Positions 38,073 to 46,619 are shown, counted from the stretch's first letter. The stretch is DNA of 64,000 nt from Amarolinea sp964580725 (GCA_964580725.1 CAZOLV010000007.1:1-64000); one strand, 5' to 3'. The notes: generated from the sequence alone by a model not told the origin. Numbers and translations: made by a program.

Positions 38073-38702
38073 TCAGAGATTTTTGGTCCTGCGGGCGGGC
38101 GGGATGAGCGAAAACCGCTTGCTGCGCACGAAGCGCAGATTGGCGTCGCGCACCTCGTAGAAGAGCAGCGGGTGCCCGGTGGCGTAGGGATTGGCGCGCA
38201 ACGCCTCCTCGAAGTCATCCCACGTATCGGCAAAGACTTCGCTGTTGCTCACCATCTGCCAACGGCCGGCGCGACGAAAGAGGCAGATGACATGCGGCGC
38301 CATCAACAGGCCCTGTTTGCCCCACGAAAAGGGGTCGGTGATGATCGTCACCACGTAGACCTCGCTGGCGGAATCGGCAAACGGCTTAACCTGATTGGCG
38401 GCGATGTAGGCCAGCCCATCGCAGTCATCGCGCACGATGCCCTGCTGCGCCCATTGCCAGGCGGCGTTGGCCAGCGCCGGGAAGATGTCGAACGCCCCGT
38501 TGAATGGATCGGGCTTCCACTCGGTGTGCCTCTCCCACCAGACGGCGAAGGCGGGCAGATCGTCGAAGGCGGGCAGGTCGAGCGCCAGGCGCGGCCGCAG
38601 CAGGTTGGCCAGACCGGAGAGCGGCGCCTTGCCCAGGCGAAACCACCAGCCCAAGATGCGCACATACAGAGTCAACAACAGTTTCTGCCAGGTCGAATAC
38701 AT
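38073..38702 (-). CDS. Conserved-looking protein, possible transglutaminase-like Cys-protease fold
   Basis: The start is the ATG at 38702 (MYSTWQKLLLTLYVRILGWW), after GGCGAGG; the protein is 209 aa. The N-terminus has a hydrophobic, Trp-rich helix that could be membrane-associated. IVRDDCDGLAYIAANQ (Cys after Asp-Asp, followed by a helix) and LLMAPHVICLFRRAGRW (His on a strand) with SNSEVFADTWDD match, in order and spacing, the Cys-His-Asp layout of transglutaminase-like peptidases. No family name can be given from memory, so the fold is an inference. Confidence 0.6.
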   Translation of the reverse strand: MYSTWQKLLLTLYVRILGWWFRLGKAPLSGLANLLRPRLALDLPAFDDLPAFAVWWERHTEWKPDPFNGAFDIFPALANAAWQWAQQGIVRDDCDGLAYIAANQVKPFADSASEVYVVTIITDPFSWGKQGLLMAPHVICLFRRAGRWQMVSNSEVFADTWDDFEEALRANPYATGHPLLFYEVRDANLRFVRSKRFSLIPPARRTKNL

Positions 38703-38747
38703 AGCCTCGCCCTTCAACCCTCCGCTCTTGCCGATCACGACACAGCC

Positions 38748-39689
<942 letters not shown>

Positions 39690-39718
39690 GCAAGAATCCT
39701 TTCCGATGATTGGGCCAT

Positions 39719-42604
39719 TCAGGCCGCAAGTTGGCTGGGGGGAGGCGCCAGGGCGGCAAATACACCGGCGCAGGCAAAGAAGAAGAAGGACAGATCCATC
39801 AGAAAGAGGGAATTGTCCACCAGGCCGTGCGCCAGCGCCGCCGCCAACCCGGCCAGCAGCCCTTGCACCACGGCGCGTCGAGCGCCCGACGCCAGCGAGC
39901 GGGCGCTATGCAGACCCGCCTGCGCCGTGCGCACTCCAAGCCAGAGGCCCACTGCCACCCCGGCCAACCCCAGGCGCGTCCAAAAGTCGAGCAGCACGTT
40001 GTGGGGGTGACTCAGGTTCAGTTCTTCCCAGGCGCTGGGCAGAACGAAACGCGTGCGGTAGGCGTAGAGAAAATTGTCAGGCCCCACGCCGAGCCAGGGG
40101 AACGTGCGCGCCATGTTCCAGGCGCCCTGCCAGAGCCTGAGGCGCACGAAGCTGGTGCCGGCCTCGAAATCGAACAGGTCGCCGAAGCGCGCCGCGCCCA
40201 ACGTTAGCGCCGCCGTCAGGCCGATGGCGCCGGCGCCCAACCCAAGCAGGGCCAGGCGCAAGGTGCGGCCGCGCCGCAGCAGACCAAGCGCCAGCAGCGC
40301 CGCCGGCAGGCCAAGCATAAGCGCGCCGCGTGAAAACGTCAAAATCAGACAGGTCAGCGTGAGCGCCGCCAGCGCCCCGTAGAGCCGGCGCCGGCGCCCG
40401 CTGCCAAAGGCCGCCGTGGCCAACAGCAGCGGCAGGACACGTTCCAGGTAGAGCGCCAGGTTGTTGGGCGACCCGTACAGCGCCCGCACGCGCCCCACCC
40501 CGTCGGCGCGGATCAGGTCGAAGCCAAACAGCGCCTGCCCCAGTCCGATCAAAGCGGCGGCGCCTGCGCCCACGGCCAACCCATCCACCAGCAGCCAAAA
40601 TGCCCGGCCGGCCTGTGCGCCGCACAGCAGCCGGCTGACCAGGAAATAGAAAATCGCCGCATCGAGGAAGACGGTGCGCCACTCACGGCTGGCGACGCCG
40701 AAATTGGCGGCCAGTTGCGTGCTGAGCAAACCGACCGCCAGCAGGGCGATGACCGGCAGATCGAGCGTGCGGCTTGCACCGGCCGGGGCGATGATGCTGC
40801 GCCAGTCAGGCGAGCGGCGCCCAAGCAGACCGGCGGCGATGAACAACGCCAGGCCAAGCCAGGCGCACAGTTCGGGAATGACGAAGGGGCGCCCCAAGAT
40901 GGGCAGCGGGCGCAGGAAAAACGGCAGCGAGGCGGCAATGACGAAGAGACACAGCAGGGCGCCCTCTTCCAGCCAGGCGGCAGCAGTCTGCCTGGCGCTC
41001 GACGCTGCCAGGCGCTGCGCCAGAGTCTGCGGCCCGGCAGCCAGGTGGCCGGCCAGCGGCAGCGTCGCCAGTCCCGCCAACAGGCCTACGCCAAGCAACA
41101 GCCAGCCCAGCGCACGCATCCAAGCGGGCGCGGAGGGGTCTTCGTGTACGGTCAGGGCCAGCAGCGGCCATTGACCCCAACCGCCCACCGGCCGCAGGGT
41201 GACGGTGTGTTCGCCCGGCGCCAGGTGATCGGCCGCCGTCACACGCAGACGCGCCGCCAGCGGGTCGTGCAGGATCAAAACGGCGTTGCCCTGCTCGTCA
41301 CGCGGCAGTGCGTTGGCGGGCTGGCCATCCACGGTGACGACCAGATAGGCCCAGAAGGGGCCGCGCTGCACCTCCAGATCGAGCCGGCGGCCGGCCATGC
41401 GGAAGGTCAGGGCGGCGTCTGGCGTGCGGCCCGGATCGGCGGCCAGCGAGGTGAAGCGCCAATCGCCGCTGTAGTGCAGCGGTGCAGCCGAGGGGCGATG
41501 GCGGCCGGGCAGCAGGACATCGTGTGGCGCCGCGGCGACCTGCGCCAACGCCGCGACCACGGGGCGCTCGGCGCCATCTGGCGTACGCAGGGCAAAGCCT
41601 GCCTGCGGATCGTCGGGCGCCAGGGGTTGCAGACCGGCCCACAGCCAACCGTGCAGCCAGGGCCAGCGTTGCGCCAGGGCCAGCGCCTGGGCGGTGAAGG
41701 TCGCCTGCTCCTTCTCGCTGACGGCTGGCCAGGCGGCTGGCGTCGTGGAAGCGGTGAGCGGCGCAGACCAGCCGGCCGGCGCGATCCAGAGCGGGACAGC
41801 GGCCAGGCCATGACGGGCCAGCACGGCATGCAGCAGTTCGGCGCGCCGGTAGTTCAGACGGTCGGGCGCGGCGGCGGCGGCGGGCGGCTGATCGAAACCG
41901 TAGGGCGCCAGGGCGACCGCATCGAACCAGCCGCCGGCGCCCGCCGCCAACAGGCGGTCGAGGAACTCGATGTCGCTCAGGTTGGCGCCGCCCGTTTCCA
42001 GTGTCGGCGCCAGGCTGGCGGTCAGCACGAGGCTGCCGGGTGCGGCCGCCTTGATCTGCACGTAGCCTTCGCGCAGCAGCCCGGCGTAATCGGCGGCGTC
42101 CACGAAACGTGCGCCCCAGTGCGGGGCGATGTTGGGTTCGTCCCAAATCTGAAAGAGGCTGATCCGATCGCTGTACCGCTGCGCCACGCGGGCGGCAAAA
42201 CGGCCAAAATCGGCCCGTTCCTGCGGCGGGGCGAGCGGGTTGGCGCTGTCGAGCGCGGCACGCGCCCAGGCCGGCGATCCGTCGAGCAGGGCCAGCAGTT
42301 CGATGCCGTTGGCGCTGGCGGCGGCGGTCACACGGTCATAGGCGGCCCAGTCGAACTGCGCCGGCGCCGGTTCGATGCGCTGCCAGTCGAAACGCTGCCG
42401 CACCGTCGTCAGGCCGAGCTGCGCCAGCCGGCGCATGAGCGCGTGCAGTGTCTCGTCGTCGTAGGCGGTCAGGTCGGCCGTGACGCCGAGGCGCAGCGCC
42501 GGCGGCGCCCAGGGCAGCTCCGGCGGTGCGACGGCCGGCCGGCCAAGCAGCCACAATGCGCCGAGCGTCGCCAAGACGCTGACAATCCGCAGTACCGTGT
42601 GCAT
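39719..42604 (-). CDS. Fusion of a glycoside-hydrolase-like barrel with an O-antigen ligase/polymerase
   Basis: The 961-aa protein has an N-terminal signal or anchor helix. Residues 36-345 resemble GH39/GH5-like TIM barrels (TADLTAYDDETLHALMRRL, RFDWQRIEP, FQIWDEPNIAPHW with E156). At the usual nucleophile strand it reads PLWIAPAGWS (271-280) instead of an E-containing motif, so hydrolysis is doubtful. Residues 370-490 are a beta-sandwich. From about 495 a multi-span membrane domain of O-antigen ligase/Wzy type follows (LTFSRGALMLGLPAALLALG, LGVGPDNFLYAYR, LNLSHPHNVLLDFWTRLG). It probably binds and polymerises or transfers surface glycan. Its first 138 codons are duplicated at 43241-43661. 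Confidence 0.85.
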   Translation of the reverse strand: MHTVLRIVSVLATLGALWLLGRPAVAPPELPWAPPALRLGVTADLTAYDDETLHALMRRLAQLGLTTVRQRFDWQRIEPAPAQFDWAAYDRVTAAASANGIELLALLDGSPAWARAALDSANPLAPPQERADFGRFAARVAQRYSDRISLFQIWDEPNIAPHWGARFVDAADYAGLLREGYVQIKAAAPGSLVLTASLAPTLETGGANLSDIEFLDRLLAAGAGGWFDAVALAPYGFDQPPAAAAAPDRLNYRRAELLHAVLARHGLAAVPLWIAPAGWSAPLTASTTPAAWPAVSEKEQATFTAQALALAQRWPWLHGWLWAGLQPLAPDDPQAGFALRTPDGAERPVVAALAQVAAAPHDVLLPGRHRPSAAPLHYSGDWRFTSLAADPGRTPDAALTFRMAGRRLDLEVQRGPFWAYLVVTVDGQPANALPRDEQGNAVLILHDPLAARLRVTAADHLAPGEHTVTLRPVGGWGQWPLLALTVHEDPSAPAWMRALGWLLLGVGLLAGLATLPLAGHLAAGPQTLAQRLAASSARQTAAAWLEEGALLCLFVIAASLPFFLRPLPILGRPFVIPELCAWLGLALFIAAGLLGRRSPDWRSIIAPAGASRTLDLPVIALLAVGLLSTQLAANFGVASREWRTVFLDAAIFYFLVSRLLCGAQAGRAFWLLVDGLAVGAGAAALIGLGQALFGFDLIRADGVGRVRALYGSPNNLALYLERVLPLLLATAAFGSGRRRRLYGALAALTLTCLILTFSRGALMLGLPAALLALGLLRRGRTLRLALLGLGAGAIGLTAALTLGAARFGDLFDFEAGTSFVRLRLWQGAWNMARTFPWLGVGPDNFLYAYRTRFVLPSAWEELNLSHPHNVLLDFWTRLGLAGVAVGLWLGVRTAQAGLHSARSLASGARRAVVQGLLAGLAAALAHGLVDNSLFLMDLSFFFFACAGVFAALAPPPSQLAA

Positions 42605-42738
42605 TTCGATTCCTGGATCCTTTGTAATCTGCGTCTGAGGGGATGCGCTGCGGCTAACGCAGAAGCAGCAGCGTGGAGAGGGACAGGCTCACGAATGCGG
42701 GGGTCTTCGGCAACGGCGTCATCGGTCAGTGTGATGAT
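42188..42738. repeat. Copy 1 of a 550-bp segmental duplication
   Basis: Direct copy of 43241-43790, offset 1053 bp and nearly identical, with scattered substitutions and a 1-nt indel near 42694. It spans the first 139 codons of the fusion gene, the spacer upstream and a short ATPase 3' tail. Confidence 0.9.
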
Positions 42739-42936
42739 GACGCCAAAGGGGGCGTGATAAGCGGGACGCTCGACGAAATCGAACTGCATGTAGAAGATGT
42801 GGTTGGACGGTGTTTCTTGTGCGAGCAAGGCGGCGACAATTTGCAGCATGAGAGTGCTCTTGCCAACCTGACGCGGTCCGCTGACGACCGTGGCCCTGGT
42901 GAAGCCATGCTGGAGCCGGTCGAGTACCAGAACTGT
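42654..42936 (-). pseudogene. Internally deleted AAA_14/DUF4143-type ATPase remnant
   Basis: The frame beginning just after the TGA of the Cys-rich gene reads LVLDRLQHGFTRATVVSGPR then QVGKSTLMLQIVAALLAQ, a P-loop typical of AAA_14 ATPases. After only about 15 residues it joins VERPAYHAPFGVIITLTDDA, which looks like a C-terminal tail. A 1-nt insertion relative to copy 2 then shifts the frame before the tail's stop near 42654. No start codon fits. The middle of the protein, including the DUF4143 domain, is missing. Confidence 0.6.
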
Positions 42937-43134
42937 TCAATCTTCCTCGTCGTGTGGTGCAGGGTCAGGACTCTTCGCCGTCGTTTCTTTGCGCAGGCGA
43001 CGCATTGGGGGTGGCGCCACATCCTTGCGCTCAATGAGGCCGTACAGAATACAGCCCGGTATGCCTGGATCGCATTCACGCGTCAGGCGCTGGCAGAACT
43101 GATTGACCTGGTGTGGACAACCCCAACCTCCCAT
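42937..43134 (-). CDS. Cys-rich small protein
   Basis: The ATG at 43134 has a strong GGAGG ribosome site. The 65-aa protein begins MGGWGCPHQVNQFCQRLTRE and continues CDPGIPGCILYGLI, giving the pattern CX7CX6CX5C. This resembles small bacterial proteins with a four-Cys CPH...C...CDPG...GC motif that may bind metal. The C-terminus is basic then acidic. The promoter is the 34-bp repeat immediately upstream. Function is unknown. Confidence 0.6.
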   Translation of the reverse strand: MGGWGCPHQVNQFCQRLTRECDPGIPGCILYGLIERKDVAPPPMRRLRKETTAKSPDPAPHDEED

Positions 43135-43162
43135 GATGATTCCTCCTGTTCGAATCAATGGC

Positions 43163-43196
43163 TGACAGTATCATACCGCAGATGACCAACTTGATC
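43163..43196. repeat. 34-bp perfect direct repeat, copy A (promoter-bearing)
   Basis: Identical to 45394-45427. The two copies are 2231 bp apart and bracket the duplicated segment and both toxin-antitoxin modules. Confidence 0.9.
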
Positions 43197-43198
43197 AA
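43170..43198 (-). promoter_or_regulatory. Promoter within repeat copy A, for the Cys-rich gene
   Basis: On the minus strand TTGATC (43193-43198) and TATGAT (43170-43175) are spaced 17 bp, 36 bp before the ATG at 43134. Confidence 0.6.
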
Positions 43199-43234
43199 AA
43201 CAAATTTGTCTGATAAAGCAGACGTGGTCCCGGT

Positions 43235-43661
43235 TCAGCGGCGGGCGGCAAAACGGCCAAAATCGGCCCGTTCCTGCGGCGGGGCGAGCGGGTTGGCGCT
43301 GTCGAGCGCGGCACGCGCCCAGGCCGGCGATCCGTCGAGCAGGGCCAGCAGTTCGATGCCGTTGGCGCTGGCGGCGGCGGTCACACGGTCATAGGCGGCC
43401 CAGTCGAACTGCGCCGGCGCCGGTTCGATGCGCTGCCAGTCGAAACGCTGGCGCACCGTCGTCAGGCCGAGCTGCGCCAGCCGACGCAGAAGCAGATGCA
43501 GCGTCTGGTCGTCGTAGGCGGTCAGGTCGGCAGTGACGCCGAGGCGCAGCGCAGGCGGCGCCCAGGGCAGCTCCGGCGGCGCGGCGGCCGGCCGGCCCAG
43601 CAGCCACAATGCGCCGAGCGTCGCCAAGACGCTGACAATCCGCAGTACCCTGTGCATTTCG
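43235..43661 (-). pseudogene. Truncated duplicate of the glycosidase-like/ligase fusion gene
   Basis: Translation from the ATG near 43657 (MHRVLRIVSVLATLGALWLL) matches residues 1-139 of the 961-aa fusion with a few substitutions (AVAP to AAAP, ETLHALMRR to QTLHLLLRR). It ends at FGRFAARR just past the left edge of the duplication. Without the barrel and membrane domains it cannot do the parent's job. Confidence 0.85.
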
Positions 43662-43790
43662 ATTCCTGGATCCTTTGTCATCTGCGTCTGAGGGGATGCG
43701 CTGCGGCTAACGCAGAAGCAGCAGCGTGGAGAGGGGCAGGCTCACGATGCGGGGGTCCTCGGCAACGGCGTCATCGGTCAGTGTGACGAT
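43241..43790. repeat. Copy 2 of the 550-bp segmental duplication
   Basis: Matches 42188-42738. This copy keeps an unshifted ATPase tail on the minus strand (VTLTDDAVAEDPRI then VSLPLSTLLLLR and stop at 43707). The right edge lies inside the 3' end of the adjacent PIN-toxin gene. Confidence 0.9.
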
Positions 43791-44175
43791 ATAGTGTTAC
43801 ATAGGGGTACTTGAGAATTCTATTGTCCACCGTCAATAGCGGACAATCATGGATTCGAGATGTGGCCACAATGATTTGGTCGGCCGGATCGCGGTGAAAC
43901 TCGCCCGGCAGCCGCGTTGATTCGACGACAATTTCTGGTGTCAGCGCAAGTAATTCAACGCCTGGGTAGCGGAGAGCCGTTTTCAGCCATTCATCAACTG
44001 AGCAATGAAGCGTCAGTCTTTTTAGCTCGACCAATTTGGCAACTTCCCGGCAAGAAATAATGCTGACACCCAACCCCTTGTCTTCATGGATCTGAATTAT
44101 CTCCCGATGCTTGTCGGATAATTGGGTGCTATTGTGTACCCACCAGACCCAAATATGAGTGTCCAACACGATCAC
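43771..44175 (-). CDS. vapC: PIN-domain toxin (VapC-like ribonuclease)
   Basis: The GTG start at 44175 overlaps the antitoxin stop as GTGA. The 134-aa protein begins VIVLDTHIWVWWVHNS and has the PIN acidic residues: the first Asp in LDTHIW, Glu in SIISCREVAKLVE, and FHRDPADQIIVATSR with the late Asp pair, then LLTVDNRI. VapC toxins are Mg-dependent RNases. The DTHIWVWW start is characteristic of a large PIN subgroup. The last five codons lie in the duplicated segment, so the C-terminus may have been altered by that event. Confidence 0.88.
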   Translation of the reverse strand: MIVLDTHIWVWWVHNSTQLSDKHREIIQIHEDKGLGVSIISCREVAKLVELKRLTLHCSVDEWLKTALRYPGVELLALTPEIVVESTRLPGEFHRDPADQIIVATSRIHDCPLLTVDNRILKYPYVTLYRHTDR

Positions 44176-44387
44176 TGCAATATCTCCCAATCCTCTTCTG
44201 CGATCGGATCGGTTGGGTTCCGGTAGATAATGGGCTTGCCCCAAAAAGGATAACGCTTTTCATTCAGCTGACGACTTGGACGGGGAATGATGATCACCTC
44301 AATTTTCTCACCAACACTAAAGGGCAGATTCTTCAAGGTGAGCGTTCCCTTCTTTCCAATTGTGAGTTCACAAGCGTATATTTGCAT
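44172..44387 (-). CDS. Antitoxin of the VapC-like toxin
   Basis: The start at 44387 (MQIYACELTIGKKGTLTLKN) has GGGAGA upstream; MCQ at 44396 is an alternative. At 71 aa, residues 5-38 read like an AbrB/SpoVT-style swapped beta-hairpin strand set (IGKKGTLTLKNLPFSVGEKI), a common DNA-binding antitoxin domain. The C-terminus (IIYRNPTDPIAEEDWEILQ) is acidic and would wrap the toxin. The 4-nt overlap with the toxin is typical of such pairs, which autoregulate their promoter. Confidence 0.75.
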   Translation of the reverse strand: MQIYACELTIGKKGTLTLKNLPFSVGEKIEVIIIPRPSRQLNEKRYPFWGKPIIYRNPTDPIAEEDWEILQ

Positions 44388-44575
44388 TTGACACATCTCC
44401 CGGAATGTGACAATGATTTTGAGCCAATGGGCGTGAGACGCATCGGTATTATCGAACGGTAGAAATGGGTGCGTCGCGTAGAATATCCAGTGGCAGACGA
44501 GAAGCTTTCAACTGTTCCAATGTCCCGCGTTCCTTCGCTTCAGAACTGTCTATGAGTAACGCTTGTTCTTTCACA

Positions 44576-45061
44576 TTACTCCCCCGCTTGGCGCAGAACT
44601 GCATCTATCACAGCTTCGCTCAGGCTAAAACCATGCTGATGCAATCTCCTAAGTTCTGGTTGGATCGCTGACAGAATACCCGCCTGTTTCGCTTTCAACA
44701 GAATACCGGCTGTGCCTATTTTCGACACCCCTAGTTGGGTCAATTTCCGTCGTCCTTTCTTCTCATCCATCAAAACCCAATCAGCCTTCAGCTCACGAGC
44801 CAAAACTATCGTCTCCGCTTCCCCTAAATCCAGTTCGTCCAACAGCACTTCCACCGCTAACTCATCCTTGATGGCCTTGACGTGTATCCAAGATGCGTTC
44901 GAGACTTCACGTTTCGCCCCACCTTCCTCCCGTCCAGCGACCACTGCCTCATCAAACACTGCTTGAGCAATGTAGACTTCACCAAAAAGTTGCCGCAGAA
45001 GTTCAAAACGCTGGATAACAGCCAAGCCAATAAGCGGGGTAGTATTTGAAACGACTATCAT
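44576..45061 (-). CDS. DUF3368-type PIN-fold toxin
   Basis: The 161-aa protein begins MIVVSNTTPLIGLAVIQRFE, the standard DUF3368 opening (S/D-x-T-P-L). It carries LDLGEAETIVLARELKADWV and LMDEKKGRRKLTQLGVS with conserved acidic residues, then TAGILLKAKQAGIL. Members pair with UPF0175 antitoxins. Here the start overlaps the UPF0175 stop as ATGA. Confidence 0.87.
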   Translation of the reverse strand: MIVVSNTTPLIGLAVIQRFELLRQLFGEVYIAQAVFDEAVVAGREEGGAKREVSNASWIHVKAIKDELAVEVLLDELDLGEAETIVLARELKADWVLMDEKKGRRKLTQLGVSKIGTAGILLKAKQAGILSAIQPELRRLHQHGFSLSEAVIDAVLRQAGE

Positions 45062-45339
45062 CGTTCGGATTGAACCTCCAGGGCTTCTACCGCAGCAAAC
45101 TCTCCATCCAATTCCTCGGAAGTATAGTTGATATACGCAACACCACGAGTACGTAGTAGAGCTAGAAATTCAATCCGACTCATACTCAATAGTCGCGCCG
45201 CTTTACCAGAAGATATCAATCCTTCAGTGAAAAGTGAGATGACCAGCCACTCGGTAATTCGTCGTTGGATATATTCTTGATTGAAGCCGTAATGCAACAA
45301 TGGTGCAGGAACCCGTACTTCAAAAGTTGTCTCAGTCAT
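45058..45339 (-). CDS. UPF0175-family antitoxin
   Basis: The start at 45339 (MTETTFEVRVPAPLLHYGFN) gives 93 aa; the longer frame to 45456 runs through a repeat and promoter and is rejected. The middle has the UPF0175 pattern LFTEGLISSGKAARLLSMSR followed by IEFLALLRTRGVAYINYT, a helix-turn-helix-like region. It precedes and overlaps the DUF3368 toxin, as in other modules of this type. The ribosome site GGAGA lies next to a pentanucleotide repeat in the leader. Confidence 0.85.
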   Translation of the reverse strand: MTETTFEVRVPAPLLHYGFNQEYIQRRITEWLVISLFTEGLISSGKAARLLSMSRIEFLALLRTRGVAYINYTSEELDGEFAAVEALEVQSER

Positions 45340-45345
45340 TGTATT

Positions 45346-45387
45346 CTCCAATCTAATCCAATCTAATCCAATCCAATTCAATCCATC
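45346..45387 (-). repeat. Pentanucleotide simple-sequence repeat in the antitoxin leader
   Basis: About eight near-perfect 5-bp units (GGATT/AGATT on the transcribed strand) fill the leader up to the ribosome site of the UPF0175 gene. Confidence 0.8.
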
Positions 45388-45393
45388 AAGGAT

Positions 45394-45427
45394 TGACAGT
45401 ATCATACCGCAGATGACCAACTTGATC
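45394..45427. repeat. 34-bp perfect direct repeat, copy B
   Basis: Identical to 43163-43196; flanking bases differ on both sides, so exactly this unit is shared. Confidence 0.9.
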
Positions 45428-45429
45428 CA
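45401..45429 (-). promoter_or_regulatory. Promoter within repeat copy B, for the UPF0175-DUF3368 module
   Basis: On the minus strand TGGATC (45424-45429) and TATGAT (45401-45406) are spaced 17 bp. The -35 is weaker than in copy A because the repeat ends inside it. Confidence 0.5.
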
Positions 45430-45542
45430 TTGCGAACGATGCGATCTTGCGGTCATTGCGGCCCAACGGTCGGCGCTTGCAGCCGCACACGGGGCGTGTC
45501 TACTGTACCGCTTTGTGGGCAGTCATTGCCAGGATGCCGTCA

Positions 45543-46619
45543 TCACAGGCGCAGCGGCCGGCGGATCAGGCTTGCCAACAAGAAAGAAGCCGGCACAGCC
45601 ACCAGCGTGACCAGGAAGAATTTGAGCAACGGCGCCGCAGTGAGTCCAAGCGCAAGGTACTGGAGCAGGATGACCACGAAAACATGGAGCATGTACGCCG
45701 CGTAGGTGCTCCTGGCCATTTCCCTGCCCACAGCGGTTTGGCCATTGAGCATGTCGCGAAACAGCACGGTCAAACCAATGCACATGCCGCAACACAGCAA
45801 GGACTCCCACAACGGCTGGAGCAGCCCCCAGACCGCGTCACTCAACACGATGACATCCGTCAACCACAGCTCATACGCATACCAGAAACCTGCAAGGATG
45901 AGGCCCACAGCGAGCCAAACCCGGCCTGCCCAAGATGGAAAACGCGTCACCCACTGATGACGGTAGGCGAGTGTGCCAACGAGGAATAAACTCAGGTCGC
46001 GAGGGACGTCGGCAAACGCGATGCGGAGATACCCCAACGGATAAACCCACTCGTCAATACTGTACCAGGTCCGAACGATGGTTGTGCAAAGAGCCAGTCC
46101 GGCGGCAAAGGCCAGGACAGTTCCATACCCAGGCAGGCTCGCTGGCTGCAGAACTGGCTCGGATGCGCCGGGGCGGAGCACGCGCCACAGTGCATAGCCC
46201 AGGCTATAGAGTATCAAGTGCTGAACGAACCAGAGATGGGCCACGTCAATCGGCCACAGGGCGCCCAACTCCCCGGTGTCTAGCGGCCCAAAGACGAAGA
46301 CCTGCAAGAGGAGTATCAGAAACGAGAAGACCAGCAGGGGAATGCCAAGACGCTGAAGGCGGCTCTTCACGAAGGCCCGGGGACCATTTTGCTCGAATGA
46401 CGCCACCGTGAAGTAGCCGGCGATCATGAAGAACAGGCTCATTCCGAAGGATCGGTTGACCATGAAGAACGGCCCCAGAACCGCGGCGCGGGTCGGTTCT
46501 TGAATCGGCCACCAGCCGCCTGTTGGCCCATAGGCCTGGCCGACGTGGTGTGCGATCACTGCCGTCATGAGAACAACTTTCAGGTTATCGAAGAAGGCCA
46601 TTCGGTTGTGGTTTGGCAT
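45543..46619 (-). CDS. Acyltransferase family 3 membrane protein
   Basis: The start is taken at 46619 (MPNHNRMAFFDNLKVVLMTA); an upstream in-frame ATG at 46640 is possible. The 358-aa protein has about ten membrane spans. The first region FFDNLKVVLMTAVIAHHVGQ carries the catalytic His pair of acyltransferase-3 (OafA/WecH-like) proteins, and FFMIAGYF, LWFVQHLILYSLGY and LIRRPL are further family features. Such enzymes O-acetylate surface sugars or small molecules. The acceptor is unknown; surface glycan genes on both sides make a glycan target plausible. Confidence 0.85.
   Translation of the reverse strand: MPNHNRMAFFDNLKVVLMTAVIAHHVGQAYGPTGGWWPIQEPTRAAVLGPFFMVNRSFGMSLFFMIAGYFTVASFEQNGPRAFVKSRLQRLGIPLLVFSFLILLLQVFVFGPLDTGELGALWPIDVAHLWFVQHLILYSLGYALWRVLRPGASEPVLQPASLPGYGTVLAFAAGLALCTTIVRTWYSIDEWVYPLGYLRIAFADVPRDLSLFLVGTLAYRHQWVTRFPSWAGRVWLAVGLILAGFWYAYELWLTDVIVLSDAVWGLLQPLWESLLCCGMCIGLTVLFRDMLNGQTAVGREMARSTYAAYMLHVFVVILLQYLALGLTAAPLLKFFLVTLVAVPASFLLASLIRRPLRL

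Noticed and set aside
40715..42757. 680-residue plus-strand open frame opposite the ligase fusion gene
   Set aside because: It is Gln/Arg-rich and low in hydrophobic residues, typical of an antisense shadow in high-GC DNA; the minus strand encodes clear domains.
44449..44574. 41-codon GTG-started minus-strand ORF after the DUF3368 gene
   Set aside because: No ribosome site beyond chance and no recognisable motif; it may be the end of a lost gene.
45346..45387. CRISPR or telomere-like repeat
   Set aside because: Five-bp units without spacers; a simple-sequence repeat in a leader.
43197..45393. Classical transposon between the 34-bp repeats
   Set aside because: The repeats are direct, no transposase or terminal inverted repeats are present, and the repeats look like promoters.
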